DNA of 64,000 nucleotides from Deinococcus alpinitundrae (lineage in GTDB: Bacteria; Deinococcota; Deinococci; Deinococcales; Deinococcaceae), in contig NZ_WXZL01000009.1 in the NCBI RefSeq assembly GCF_009982895.1, positions 62,001-126,000 of the forward strand. Direction: 5' to 3'. The notes beneath the pieces were generated by a model, which was not told where the DNA came from, searched no databases, and saw nothing but the letters and a program-made list of their open reading frames with translations. The position numbers and the translations under genes were made by a program. Shown here in pieces: positions 1 to 9,219 of this stretch (the first letter of the stretch is position 1; the number at the start of each line of letters is the position of its first letter).

Positions 1-2
1 TG

Positions 3-227
3 CGCTCGATCACGCTGTTCCTGGTTCATCAGGGCACGCTGGCGCAGTACCGCTTCCTGGAACACGGCGCGCACTACGGCATCCTGGCGCTCTCGATCAT
101 CATGCTGTATTCCATGAGCGGCGCACACGTGCCCGAAGTCATCACCGGCCTGATCGGCGTGGCCTTTATCGTGGCCTCGATTCTGTCGAGCCTGGCCGCC
201 AATAGACGCGAGAAGAGTACCGGCTGA
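3..227 (+). CDS. DUF475 (TerC-like) membrane protein, C-terminal part
   Basis: Only the last 74 codons lie in the window; the gene begins upstream. The translation has EHGAHY near its start, then hydrophobic stretches (LALSIIMLY and VITGLIGVAFIVASI), and ends in a basic tail. This matches the C-terminus of DUF475 integral membrane proteins, relatives of the TerC family linked to metal and tellurite stress. A strong hairpin terminator follows 20 nt after the stop, so this is the end of a transcript. The family assignment is from memory of the C-terminal pattern; substrate and role are unknown. Confidence 0.7.
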   Translation, partial: RSITLFLVHQGTLAQYRFLEHGAHYGILALSIIMLYSMSGAHVPEVITGLIGVAFIVASILSSLAANRREKSTG

Positions 228-246
228 CCCAACGCTCTGCACCGAT

Positions 247-280
247 GGGCCGGACGCCCTGTGCGGCGTCCGGCCCTTTT
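247..280 (+). terminator. Rho-independent terminator after the DUF475 gene
   Basis: A perfect 12-bp GC-rich stem (247-258 with 265-276) closes a 6-nt loop and is followed directly by TTTT. Confidence 0.85.
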
Positions 281-298
281 CGCTGCTCTCGCAGGCGC

Positions 299-304
299 TA
301 GCAT
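299..304 (+). promoter_or_regulatory. -10 box of a leaderless promoter (311 gene)
   Basis: TAGCAT lies 6 nt before the ATG at 311, so the predicted +1 falls on the start codon. Confidence 0.55.
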
Positions 305-310
305 CCGGCC

Positions 311-874
311 ATGACTCCCCGACTCATCTTCGTGCCGGGCCTCGGCGGCGGCACCCTACAGCACTGGTACAGCCTCTGGCAGCAGAAATTCGGTGGCGTT
401 CGCGTGGAGCAGGCCGACTGGGACGCGCCGACGCCCGAAGATTGGGCCGCCCAGCTCAACGAGACGGTGAAGACTGAGACGGGCGACCTGATACTGGTGG
501 GGCACTCTGCCGGAGTGCTGACCATCGCCCACTACGCCCACCGCTACCCGGTGCCCGAACGGGTGCGCGGGGCCATTCTGGTGGCTCCCGCCGACCCCGA
601 ACAGCCGGGCGTGCTGGAAGCCCTCAGGCCGATGGCCCCGGTGCCGCTGCAACCGCTGCCCTTTCCGGCGCTGATGATCGCCAGCGAGAACGATCCCTAC
701 AGTTCCTTTGAGCGCGCCGCCGCCTTCGCCGAGGCCTGGGAAGCCGAACTGGTCACGGTGGGTGAGGCCGGGCATCTCAACCCAGCGAGTGGGCACGGCG
801 TGTGGGAAGACGGCGAGATTCTGCTGGGCGAAGCGCTGCATGCCTGGACGCCGCCAGACATCGTGCGGTTCTGA
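311..874 (+). CDS. RBBP9/YdeN-type serine hydrolase
   Basis: A 187-residue alpha/beta hydrolase with no signal peptide, so cytoplasmic. Visible elements are the N-terminal FVPGLGG oxyanion-loop motif, the nucleophile elbow GHSAG with Ser66, a probable acid Asp128 in the ENDPY segment and His155 in GEAGHLN. This is the full layout of the short lid-less Ser_hydrolase (RBBP9/YdeN) family. These enzymes have esterase-like activity on unidentified substrates. A -10 box 6 nt before the ATG supports this start and a leaderless transcript. It stands alone between a terminator and the convergent thioredoxin gene. Confidence 0.85.
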   Translation: MTPRLIFVPGLGGGTLQHWYSLWQQKFGGVRVEQADWDAPTPEDWAAQLNETVKTETGDLILVGHSAGVLTIAHYAHRYPVPERVRGAILVAPADPEQPGVLEALRPMAPVPLQPLPFPALMIASENDPYSSFERAAAFAEAWEAELVTVGEAGHLNPASGHGVWEDGEILLGEALHAWTPPDIVRF

Positions 875-934
875 GGCGCATCGAAACGCCGCCCCAATCA
901 GGAGCGGCGCTGTGCTTCGTTAGATTCGGGGCCT

Positions 935-1267
935 TCAGTTGCTGACGGCACTCTCGACGTGCTTGTTGAGCAGTTGCTCGAAGGCGCGCTTGGGCTGCGC
1001 GCCCACCACGCCCTCCACCGGCTGACCGTCCTTGAACAGAATCACGGTTGGAATGCTCATCACGCGAAACTGCATGGCCGTCTGCTGGTTGTCGTCCACG
1101 TTCAGCTTGCCGACCTTGACCTGGCCCTGGTACTGTCCGGCGATTTCCTCGATGACCGGGGCCACCATCCGGCAGGGGCCACACCAGGGTGCCCAGAAGT
1201 CCACCAGGGTCAGCCCACTCTCGATCTCGCTCTTGAAGTTGCTGTCACTCAATTCTACGGGTTTCAT
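935..1267 (-). CDS. trxA: Thioredoxin
   Basis: A 110-residue single-domain thioredoxin. The redox motif WCGPC has Cys29 and Cys32, preceded by LVDFWAP; the cis-Pro segment SIPT is present further on, as is a typical FKDGQ turn. It would act as the general cytoplasmic disulfide reductase. Length and motifs are those of classical TrxA with no extra domain. A -10 box TACACT 6 nt before the ATG implies a leaderless message. It is convergent with the serine hydrolase gene. Confidence 0.95.
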   Translation of the reverse strand: MKPVELSDSNFKSEIESGLTLVDFWAPWCGPCRMVAPVIEEIAGQYQGQVKVGKLNVDDNQQTAMQFRVMSIPTVILFKDGQPVEGVVGAQPKRAFEQLLNKHVESAVSN

Positions 1268-1273
1268 GTCAGC

Positions 1274-1279
1274 AGTGTA
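1274..1279 (-). promoter_or_regulatory. -10 box of a leaderless promoter (trxA)
   Basis: On the minus strand TACACT ends 6 nt before the trxA ATG at 1267. Confidence 0.55.
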
Positions 1280-1389
1280 CGCCGCTCTACCTGTAATGAC
1301 ATGTATGACAAGTTGGGATTGGGCGTTTGCAATCTTGAGCGGGCCTTTAGCTGCTGGCGGTGTGGGGGATGGAGGGGAAAAATGCAGCG

Positions 1390-1713
1390 ATGATGGGAAA
1401 AGAGTTGCAGGCAGGCGCGCGGCTGTTCAACGCGGGCCACTGGTGGGAAGCCCACGAAGCCTGGGAAACCAGGTGGCTGCTGGCGCGCGGCGACGAGCGG
1501 GCCTTTCTCAGTGCGCTGATTTTGCTGGCCGCCGCACTGCACAAGCGCTGGGTACACAGCAGCCTGACCCACCGCAATTTCGACAAGGCCGAAAAGTACT
1601 TGCTGGCCCTGCCCGCCCACTACGGCGGCGTGGACTTGGTCGCCCTGCGCCGGGAAGTCTGGGAAGCGCTCCAGCAGGCGGGCTTGCGGCCCCAGTTGCC
1701 TGTCGGACGCTGA
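1390..1713 (+). CDS. DUF309 family protein
   Basis: A small, mostly helical protein of about 107 residues. The stretch FNAGHWWEAHEAWE followed by AALHKRW is the conserved core of the DUF309 family, whose His/Glu pattern suggests a metal- or ligand-binding helical bundle of unknown function. I chose the ATG at 1390 because a purine-rich ribosome site (GGAGGGG) lies at 1371-1377; a GTG at 1360 and an ATG at 1369 are in frame and possible. It is divergent from trxA. Confidence 0.75.
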   Translation: MMGKELQAGARLFNAGHWWEAHEAWETRWLLARGDERAFLSALILLAAALHKRWVHSSLTHRNFDKAEKYLLALPAHYGGVDLVALRREVWEALQQAGLRPQLPVGR

Positions 1714-1974
1714 AGCGCGGCTCCAGGTCACGCCTTGCTCCTGCGTTGAGCCGCCCTTCCCTGACATGCCTGTCAGCAAACCCGCTATCCTGCATTCTGC
1801 GTCAGCCGCCAAACAGCGCCGCACCCTGGCCCCGGTTGCGCTGAGCGTTGACTTCTTTTGCTCTTCGAGTTGGCCCTATTCAAGTTGCCCCATTCATACC
1901 TTATGTGGCACCACATTGGTCGCGCTGCTGCCCCCGCCCGCAGGCTGGGCACCGCGCCGCCCGGAGGATTATTC

Positions 1975-2587
<613 letters not shown>

Positions 2588-2598
<11 letters not shown>

Positions 2599-3637
2599 GG
2601 GTTCAGCGGTCGCCAACCCTGCCCCCAATGCCGCAGGCCTGCCCATCGCCCTGGACGCGGTGGGCGGCGACCACGGGGCCGCGCCGAACGTCGAGGGCGC
2701 GGTGCAGGCCGCCAGAGCTGGTGTCCGCGTGACGCTGGTGGGCGACCGGGTCAAGCTGCACGCCGAACTCAGCAAGTATCCCGGTGCCGCCAGCTTGCCG
2801 CTGGAGATTGTGGACGCGCCGGACGTGATCGGCATGGACGAGCACGCCAGCGACGTGCGCGGGCGCAAGGACGCCAGTATCAACGTGGCGGCCCGGCTGG
2901 TCAAGGACGGGCAGGCCGCGGCGCTGGTCAGCATGGGCCACAGCGGAGCGACAATGGCGGCCTCGCTGCTGACGCTGGGACGGCTGCCAGGCATCGACCG
3001 CCCCGCCATCCTGACGCACCTGCCGACCCGAAACGGCGCGCTGGCGCTGCTGGACGTGGGCGCCAACGCCGATGTGAAGGCCGTTTACCTGGCGCAGTGG
3101 GCGCGACTGGCCAGCACCTACCTGCGGGTGGTGGAGGCGCGCGAGAACCCGACGGTAGGCCTGCTGAGCATCGGCGAGGAGGACCACAAGGGCAATACCC
3201 TGACGCTCGAAGCCCACGCCCTGCTGCGCTCGATGCCCAGCATCAACTTCTACGGCAACGTGGAAGGCGGCGACCTCTTTAAAGGCACCACCGACATCGT
3301 CGTGACCGACGGCTTCACCGGCAATATCGTTCTCAAGCTGGCCGAGGGCGAGGCGAGGGTGCTGTTCAGCTGGATCAGAGAAGCGCTGGGCAGCAGCGCC
3401 CGCAACAAGCTGGGCGGCCTGCTGGTGCGCGGCGGCCTGAGAGCCGTGGCCGAGAAGATGGACCCCGGCACATACGGCGCGAGCATCCTGATCGGGGTGC
3501 GCGGCCTGAGTTATATCGGGCACGGCAGCGCCGACGCCAGGGCCGTCAAGAATGCGCTGCTACGGGCCTCGCGGGCACACCAGTCGCGCCTCATCGAGCG
3601 CCTCAGCAGCGAGCTGAGCTCATCTCCGGGCCATTGA
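2588..3637 (+). CDS. plsX: Phosphate acyltransferase PlsX
   Basis: A 349-residue PlsX, which makes acyl-phosphate from acyl-ACP for phospholipid synthesis at the inner face of the membrane. Diagnostic stretches are ALDAVGGDHG near the N-terminus, GHSGATMAA in the middle, GNVEGGD and TDGFTGN. Length fits the family. The start lies inside the preceding NYN gene (11-nt overlap). PlsY and other fab genes are not in this window. A roughly 65-nt gap separates it from the mechanosensitive channel gene. Confidence 0.95.
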
Positions 3638-3703
3638 AGGCCCGCACCCTTCCTGAAGCGGCCCCCTGCGACCTCATCAGCCACCCGTGAGAGACTGGAG
3701 CAC

Positions 3704-4885
3704 ATGCTCGATCTGCTTCTCGCTCAACTCTCCAAACCCTGGGTCTGGCTCAAAGTCGTGGTGGTGCTGCTGGTCACCTACGCCGTATGGCGGGCCGGGC
3801 GCAGTTTACTGCGGCTGCTCACGCCGCACATCGGCCCCAGCCTGCTCAAATTGCTCAAGTGGTTGTGGCTGGCCGTGTGCCTCTTCTCGGCGCTCGCGGT
3901 GTCGGTCTACGCCGTGTACGTACCGGTGCCTATTCTCTTTGACGCCGGGCAGATCATCACCTCCTGGTTCCGGGCCAGCGCCGGGCAACTGGTGGTCATC
4001 GTGGCGCTCTCCCTCATCGGCTGGCGCTTGGTCGGCACGCTGTCGGGCCGGATCGTGCCGGGCGACGAGTTCAGCCGCCGGGCCGTGCGGCTCTCGACCC
4101 TGCGCGGCGTGGTCGAGAGTACCCTGCGCGTCATCATCGTGCTGATCGCGGCCATCAGCGTGCTGCAAGCCATCGGCATCAACGCCACCACGCTGCTGGC
4201 GGGCGTCTCGGTGTTCGGACTGGCGGTGGGCTTCGGCGCACAGAGCCTGATCAAGGACGTGTTCAACGGCTTTTTCATCTTGCTCGAAGACCAGTACGGC
4301 GTCGGCGACGTGATCACCGTCAACAGCGGCTCGCTCAGCGGCGGCGTGGAGAAACTCAACTTGCGCGTCACGGCGCTGCGGGCACTCGACGGCACGGTTC
4401 ACATCGTGCCCAACGGCCAGATTCAGACGGTCAGTGTGAGCAGCAAGGACTGGTCGCGGGTGGTCGCCACAGTGGACGTAACGTACACCGCCAACGTCAA
4501 TGATGCGCTGAGGGTCCTCGAACAGGTATCTCAGGGCCTCTACAAGGACCCGGAGTGGAGCGGCAACTTTCTGGACGAGCCGGAGTTGCAGGGCGTGACC
4601 AACCTGGCCGCTGACGGCGTCGAGTTGCGTGCCCTGTTCAAGGTGCAGCCCAAAACCCAGTACGCGCTGCACCGCGAATTCAATCGCCGCATCAAGATCG
4701 CCATGGATCAGGCGGGCATCGAGATTCCCTTTCCCCAGCGCACCATCAGCATGGGGGAAGCGCCCATCTCAATTCGGCTGGTGCGCGAGGCCCCCACAGC
4801 GGACCTCTCCAAGCAGACCGTCAGCGCGCCCCGGCTGCGCCCCGGTGAGAGCCGCGACCCGGACAGTGCGGAGGACCGGGACTAA
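3704..4885 (+). CDS. MscS-type small-conductance mechanosensitive channel
   Basis: A 393-residue membrane protein with three to four hydrophobic segments in the first 170 residues. The pore-lining helix and start of the MscS beta domain are clear: GVSVFGLAVGFGAQSLIKDVFNG, then the loop FFILLEDQYGVGDVI and the IVPNGQI element. The C-terminus is a cytoplasmic alpha/beta domain with a polar tail. It should release solutes on hypo-osmotic shock. Family membership is certain; which MscS subtype it is cannot be said. Confidence 0.9.
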   Translation: MLDLLLAQLSKPWVWLKVVVVLLVTYAVWRAGRSLLRLLTPHIGPSLLKLLKWLWLAVCLFSALAVSVYAVYVPVPILFDAGQIITSWFRASAGQLVVIVALSLIGWRLVGTLSGRIVPGDEFSRRAVRLSTLRGVVESTLRVIIVLIAAISVLQAIGINATTLLAGVSVFGLAVGFGAQSLIKDVFNGFFILLEDQYGVGDVITVNSGSLSGGVEKLNLRVTALRALDGTVHIVPNGQIQTVSVSSKDWSRVVATVDVTYTANVNDALRVLEQVSQGLYKDPEWSGNFLDEPELQGVTNLAADGVELRALFKVQPKTQYALHREFNRRIKIAMDQAGIEIPFPQRTISMGEAPISIRLVREAPTADLSKQTVSAPRLRPGESRDPDSAEDRD

Positions 4886-4902
4886 CCTGTGCTCACCTTC
4901 GC

Positions 4903-5778
4903 TTACATATTTTGCAGCGCTGCCGTCATCAACGCTTGGAGCTTCTGGCGCACCACCGCCTGATCCTCGCGCAGTTTGACGACGCAGCCGAGCGTTTCCT
5001 CCACAACCTGCGGCGTGAGGGTGTCGTGATGCAGTGCCACCAAGGCTTCGACCCAGTCGAGCGTCTCGGCGATACCAGGCGTCTTGGCCAGCGGCAAGGC
5101 GCGCAGATACGCCGCCGCGCCGACCACCTGGCGGGCCAGCCGCGCCTCCACTCCCGGCAGCCGCGCCCGCACGATGTCCAGTTCGGCTTCGGGCGTCGGG
5201 TAATCGACCCACAGGTACAGGCAGCGGCGACGCAGGGCGTCACTGAGGTCGCGCTCGCGGTTGCTGGTCAGGATGACGTGGGGGCGGCTCTTGGCCGTAA
5301 GGGTGCCGAGTTCGGGAACCGTGATCTGCCACTCGGCCAGCAGTTCGAGCAAGAACGCCTCGAAGGCCTCGTCGGCCCGGTCCACCTCGTCGATGAGGAG
5401 CACCGGGGCCACCTCCTGACTGATGGCCTCGAGCAGCGGGCGGCGCAACAGAAACTCGGGACGGTAGAGGTCCTGCTCGCTCTCGCGCTGCCCCTGGCCT
5501 TCCAGCAAGCGCAGGTGTAGCAGCTGACGCGGGTAATTCCACTCGTAGAGGGCTGCCTGGGCGTCGAGGCCCTCATAGCATTGCAGCCGGATCAGCGAGG
5601 TGCCCAGCGCCAAGGCCAGCGCCTTGGCCGCCTGGGTCTTGCCGACCCCTGCCGGGCCTTCGAGCAGCAGCGGCTTGCCCAGCAACGTCACCAGTTGCAG
5701 GGCGGTGGTGAGGGCAGGTGAGGGCAGGTAGCCGGTGGACATCAGGGCCGCGCCGAGGTCGGCTGAGGGTGAGGACAT
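4903..5778 (-). CDS. MoxR-like AAA+ ATPase (CoxD-like)
   Basis: A 291-residue AAA+ protein with Walker A GPAGVGKT at residues 41-48, Walker B VLLIDEVDR near 126-134 and the sensor SNRERDLSDALRRRC. The YEGLDAQAALYEWNY element resembles MoxR proteins of the CoxD branch, which help mature molybdenum CO-dehydrogenase-type enzymes. The divergent neighbour is a MocA/CoxI-type nucleotidyltransferase, which supports that reading. No hydroxylase subunit gene is in the window, so the client is unknown. A -10-like TACGCT lies 11 nt before the ATG. Confidence 0.85.
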   Translation of the reverse strand: MSSPSADLGAALMSTGYLPSPALTTALQLVTLLGKPLLLEGPAGVGKTQAAKALALALGTSLIRLQCYEGLDAQAALYEWNYPRQLLHLRLLEGQGQRESEQDLYRPEFLLRRPLLEAISQEVAPVLLIDEVDRADEAFEAFLLELLAEWQITVPELGTLTAKSRPHVILTSNRERDLSDALRRRCLYLWVDYPTPEAELDIVRARLPGVEARLARQVVGAAAYLRALPLAKTPGIAETLDWVEALVALHHDTLTPQVVEETLGCVVKLREDQAVVRQKLQALMTAALQNM

Positions 5779-5826
5779 GGTTGCCGCTCAGCGTAGCAGG
5801 CGCGGGCCGACTCGACTGCGGGCCGC

Positions 5827-5832
5827 TAGACT
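5827..5832 (+). promoter_or_regulatory. -10 box of a leaderless promoter (5840 gene)
   Basis: TAGACT lies 7 nt before the ATG at 5840, which selects this start over in-frame codons upstream. Confidence 0.5.
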
Positions 5833-5839
5833 GAGCGCC

Positions 5840-6445
5840 ATGGGTGGACCTGTCTGGGGTGTGGTGCTGGCGGCGGGCCTGAGTCGCCGCCTGGGCCAGC
5901 CCAAGCAACTGCTGACGCTCGGCGGCGAGACGCTGGTGCGCCGGGCCGCCCGCGCTGTGCTAGACGCGGGCTTCGCGGGCGTGGTGGCCGTGGTGCCGCT
6001 GGGCGAATTGGGCCTGCGGGTGCGTGCGGCCCTGACTGACCTACCGCTGACCTTCGCCGAATGCCCCCGGCCCGACCTCGGTTTGTCGGAGAGCTTCCGG
6101 GCGGGTCTAACGGCGCTGCCCGGCGAGGCGGTGGCGGCCCACTTCGCGCTGGCCGACATGCCGTTCGTGACGGCCCCGCACCACCGGGCCGTGCTGGAAC
6201 TGTTCAGGGAGACGAACGCCCCGCTGGTGCTGGCCCGCTACGGTGAAGGCGGGGTGCGGGCTCCGCCTCACCTCTTCAGGGCCGATCTGTTCAGCGGCTT
6301 TACCCAGGCGGGCGACCACGGCCCCAAGCATTTGATCCACGAGTACGCTTCACAGGCGGCCTGGGTCACGCTGCCTTCGGCAGCGCTGCGCGACGTAGAC
6401 ACGCCGGAAGACTGGGCGCGGCTGAGAGGCCAGGCTGGAAGTTGA
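5840..6445 (+). CDS. MobA/MocA-like nucleotidyltransferase
   Basis: A 201-residue NTP-transferase-like enzyme. It opens with VVLAAGLSRRLGQPKQLL, the nucleotide-binding signature of the MobA/MocA/GlmU-N fold, and has LADMPFV as the central metal-binding Asp motif. MocA-type members attach CMP to molybdopterin for xanthine-dehydrogenase or CO-dehydrogenase enzymes. Location next to a CoxD-like MoxR ATPase supports a molybdoenzyme-maturation role, but a sugar-nucleotide role cannot be excluded from motifs alone. The start is fixed by a -10 box 7 nt upstream. Confidence 0.82.
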   Translation: MGGPVWGVVLAAGLSRRLGQPKQLLTLGGETLVRRAARAVLDAGFAGVVAVVPLGELGLRVRAALTDLPLTFAECPRPDLGLSESFRAGLTALPGEAVAAHFALADMPFVTAPHHRAVLELFRETNAPLVLARYGEGGVRAPPHLFRADLFSGFTQAGDHGPKHLIHEYASQAAWVTLPSAALRDVDTPEDWARLRGQAGS

Positions 6446-6478
6446 CGCCATGCTGCGGAGCAAGGTGGCAAACGAAGT

Positions 6479-8491
6479 TCAAGGCCCAACGTTCAGCGTT
6501 CCCACGTCCGCCGCCGTCTTGTCCGGCCCCAGGGTGACGGCGGCCTTCGCGCCCGGCTCGCCCACCTCGCCGCCCAGGCTGTTGCCCGAACGATCAAAGC
6601 CTGCCAGCACCTGAAACGCACCGTCCGGCAGGTAGGCGTTGAAACGGCCCGCATCGTCGAGCGGCGGCGTGAAGGTGCTCGACTCGCCCAGAATGCTCAG
6701 GGTAAAGGTGTTGCTGACGGCGGGCGCACCCAGGGCCGCCGCCGCGTTGATGACGCCGAAGCCGGTGTCGTTGTCGCGGCCCGGCGTGCCCAGATCGGTG
6801 GCGGTGTCCTCGATGCGCTGCAAAGCCGCCGCCGGAGTCGCGGCCACGCCCTTGCTGAGCAGCAGCGCCAGCAGCGCGCTCACCTGCGGCGCGGCCTGCG
6901 AGGTGCCGGACTCGAACTGGTAGGTGGGCTGATTTTTCTGGTAGTCCCAGGAGGTCGAGAATATCGAGTCAAGCACCGGCTTGCCGCCGAGCGTCAGCTT
7001 CATGTTGAAGGTAGGATTGCTGGGATCGGCTCCGCCGTAAGCGGCCAGCGCCACCCCGGCGTAGCTCTGACTGTACTCGGCATGCAGCGGCAGTCCGCCC
7101 ACGCCAGGCCGTACCGAGGCCACGCTGACGGCCCCTGCGCAGGCCGCCGGGTAGTACGGCTGCGCGCCGCCGCCGTTGCCCGCCGCCACGACCACCAGCG
7201 ATCCGCGCTGGGTGGCCCCGGCGACGGCGTCGCACAGCGGCTGGGCCTCGGCGGCGCTGATCGGCCCGCCCAGCGACAGATTGACGACCTGGGCCGGATG
7301 AGGATTGGTGTACGCCACCCCCTGTACCGTGATCGTCTTGCCGGAAGCATAGTCCACCGCCAACGCCACGTCTGACTCGGAGGCGTTGCCGGAGCGGTCG
7401 ATGGCCCGCACCGACAGCACCTTGATCGGCGCAGTCAGGGCCGCGCCGACGACCCCACTGGTGCTGCATTCGGCGCAGGGAGAAGCGAAGCTGCCCTCAC
7501 CTGCCGCGATGATGCCGCTGACGTGCGTGCCGTGACTGCCGTCCACACCCGCTTCACCAGGGTCGGTAGGGTCGGTGTCGGGGCCGAAGGCGTCACTGGT
7601 CACCAGGTCGAGCGCGCCCTCGCCACTCTTCCACAGCCGCCCGGTCAGATCCGGGTGGTCGAAGCGCACCCCAGTGTCGATGACGGCCACCGTGACCGGC
7701 TTGAGGTACGGCGTGGTCTTCATGTCGCGCCACACCGCGCTGTAGCCCATCAGGCGGTAGGCGTACTGCAAGGGGGCGTACTGGTCGGCAGGCGCGTAGG
7801 GAGGCTGCACGTCGAGCGTCGGAGGTGGGAGGTTTTGGGCACGCAGCACGGCGTTCGGCACCGCATACTCCACGCTGGCATCGGCCCGCAGCGCCGCCAG
7901 GGTAGCGGCCACGTCTGCCACCTGCACCGTCAGGGTGCGCCCCGACTGCGAGGCGAGGTTCAGTGACTGTGCCTGGAACAATCCGCCGCCCCTCAGCGCC
8001 GCGCTCAGGGCCGCCGCCGTCTTGTATTTGACGATTACGCCGCTAGCGCTCGGCGAGGCGTTGATACGCAGCCGAGCGGGCGTGGGCAAGCTCTGACCCG
8101 ATGTGACCGCCACGTTCACCTGCCCGCTGAGCCGGTAGAGGTCAGCACTCACCGTCAGGGTGGCGCTGCCCGACACGCCGCCGGGCGTCTGCCAGCCAAG
8201 TTTGACCGGCGCGCTGAGCCGCGACTGATCGGCTGTGTGCGGCGCGCCCGTGCTGCGGTTGATGCGGAAGGTGGTTTTCACGTTGCCGCTGCCACTGCTG
8301 GGCGAGGCACTGAGCCAGGCAGGCAGGCCGCTGATGAGCCAGTTGCCCTGAAAGGGCGCTTGATATACGGCGGTCATGGCTGGACCGGCAGTGACCACCG
8401 CGTCGTTCAGGGCGCTGGGTGGGGCCGGTTGGGGGCAGGCGGTCAGCAGGGCGCTCAGGCCCAGCAGCGCGGTCAGGTTCAGGCGGTTCAT
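6479..8491 (-). CDS. Subtilisin-like (S8) serine protease lipoprotein
   Basis: A 670-residue exported protease. The signal peptide ends in a lipobox (LLTAC, Cys19). Residues about 30-120 look like a beta-sandwich segment, then comes an I9-like pro-region, and the S8 domain carries Asp272 (VAVIDTG), His320 (SHGTHVSG), oxyanion Asn438 (AAGNG) and Ser531 (GTSQAAPQ). A further beta domain follows. The triad is complete, so it should be an active surface-anchored protease for nutrient gain or envelope turnover. It is convergent with the nucleotidyltransferase gene. Confidence 0.92.
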   Translation of the reverse strand: MNRLNLTALLGLSALLTACPQPAPPSALNDAVVTAGPAMTAVYQAPFQGNWLISGLPAWLSASPSSGSGNVKTTFRINRSTGAPHTADQSRLSAPVKLGWQTPGGVSGSATLTVSADLYRLSGQVNVAVTSGQSLPTPARLRINASPSASGVIVKYKTAAALSAALRGGGLFQAQSLNLASQSGRTLTVQVADVAATLAALRADASVEYAVPNAVLRAQNLPPPTLDVQPPYAPADQYAPLQYAYRLMGYSAVWRDMKTTPYLKPVTVAVIDTGVRFDHPDLTGRLWKSGEGALDLVTSDAFGPDTDPTDPGEAGVDGSHGTHVSGIIAAGEGSFASPCAECSTSGVVGAALTAPIKVLSVRAIDRSGNASESDVALAVDYASGKTITVQGVAYTNPHPAQVVNLSLGGPISAAEAQPLCDAVAGATQRGSLVVVAAGNGGGAQPYYPAACAGAVSVASVRPGVGGLPLHAEYSQSYAGVALAAYGGADPSNPTFNMKLTLGGKPVLDSIFSTSWDYQKNQPTYQFESGTSQAAPQVSALLALLLSKGVAATPAAALQRIEDTATDLGTPGRDNDTGFGVINAAAALGAPAVSNTFTLSILGESSTFTPPLDDAGRFNAYLPDGAFQVLAGFDRSGNSLGGEVGEPGAKAAVTLGPDKTAADVGTLNVGP

Positions 8492-8582
8492 CTGGCTTCA
8501 GCATGCCGCTTTTCGGCTGACGGGGGATGAAGCCCTGCCGGGGGCGCTGCTCGACTCCCCCCGGTGCGGCACAATACCCGGC

Positions 8583-9149
8583 ATGCCAAGCGGGCGCGTT
8601 CACAACCTCATCAACACGGCGACCTACGGAGTCATCGCCGCTGCCGCCGTGTGGGCCACCCGGCAGCACCTGATCGTCATCACCCCGGCGCAGGAGCTGG
8701 CCTTCAGCGCCGCCTACGCTGCCGGAACCTTCCTGCTCTCTCCCGATCTCGATCTGGCCGAGGGCCGGGTGGACAGCAAGCGGCGCTGGGGCTGGCTGGG
8801 CTTCATGTGGGTGCCGTATGGCCGGATGTTCAGCCACCGGGGCCTGTCACACACCTGGCTGCTGGGGCCGCTGACCCGGCTCGTTTATCTGGGCCTGCTG
8901 CTCCTGATGGTGTGGGCACTCCTCAGCGCCGTCTGGCCCGCCGTCAGATGGCCGCCCCTCAGTCCGTCGGCATTGCACCTGACCTGGCTGCTGCCATTGG
9001 CCCTGGGCTACTACGTCAGCCAGTGGCTTCACCTGATCGCTGATGGTGTGCGCCCCGACCACGGTATGAGGCGCAGCCAGCAGAAATTCAGGCACCTGCG
9101 CGGCAAGGCGCGGCGGCTGGCTCCCCGCAAACCGGGCCGCTGGAGGTAA
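8583..9149 (+). CDS. DUF2227 putative metal-binding membrane protein
   Basis: A 188-residue protein with three to four hydrophobic segments. Conserved-looking metal ligands are His in SGRVHNLI, LSPDLDL, FSHRGLSHTW and WLHLIADG. This His/Asp arrangement is that of DUF2227, related to YdjM-type metal-dependent membrane hydrolases. The ATG at 8583 directly begins the conserved region; a weak CACAAT box lies 7 nt upstream. It is divergent from the S8 protease. Substrate unknown. Confidence 0.8.
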   Translation: MPSGRVHNLINTATYGVIAAAAVWATRQHLIVITPAQELAFSAAYAAGTFLLSPDLDLAEGRVDSKRRWGWLGFMWVPYGRMFSHRGLSHTWLLGPLTRLVYLGLLLLMVWALLSAVWPAVRWPPLSPSALHLTWLLPLALGYYVSQWLHLIADGVRPDHGMRRSQQKFRHLRGKARRLAPRKPGRWR

Positions 9150-9207
9150 CTGCTGGGTTTCGGACGCAGCGCGGCTTCACGGCACATCTGCCCCGAGACC
9201 CCAGCGC

Positions 9208-9213
9208 TATGCT
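9208..9213 (+). promoter_or_regulatory. -10 box of a leaderless promoter (9220 gene)
   Basis: TATGCT lies 6 nt before the ATG at 9220. Confidence 0.6.
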
Positions 9214-9219
9214 CGGTTT

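Noticed and set aside
2603..3523. Long open frame antisense to plsX (and similar long frames opposite lon, cytochrome b, RNase J and others)
   Set aside because: High-GC genes give long stop-free shadows on the other strand; the translations lack recognisable domains and the sense genes are certain.
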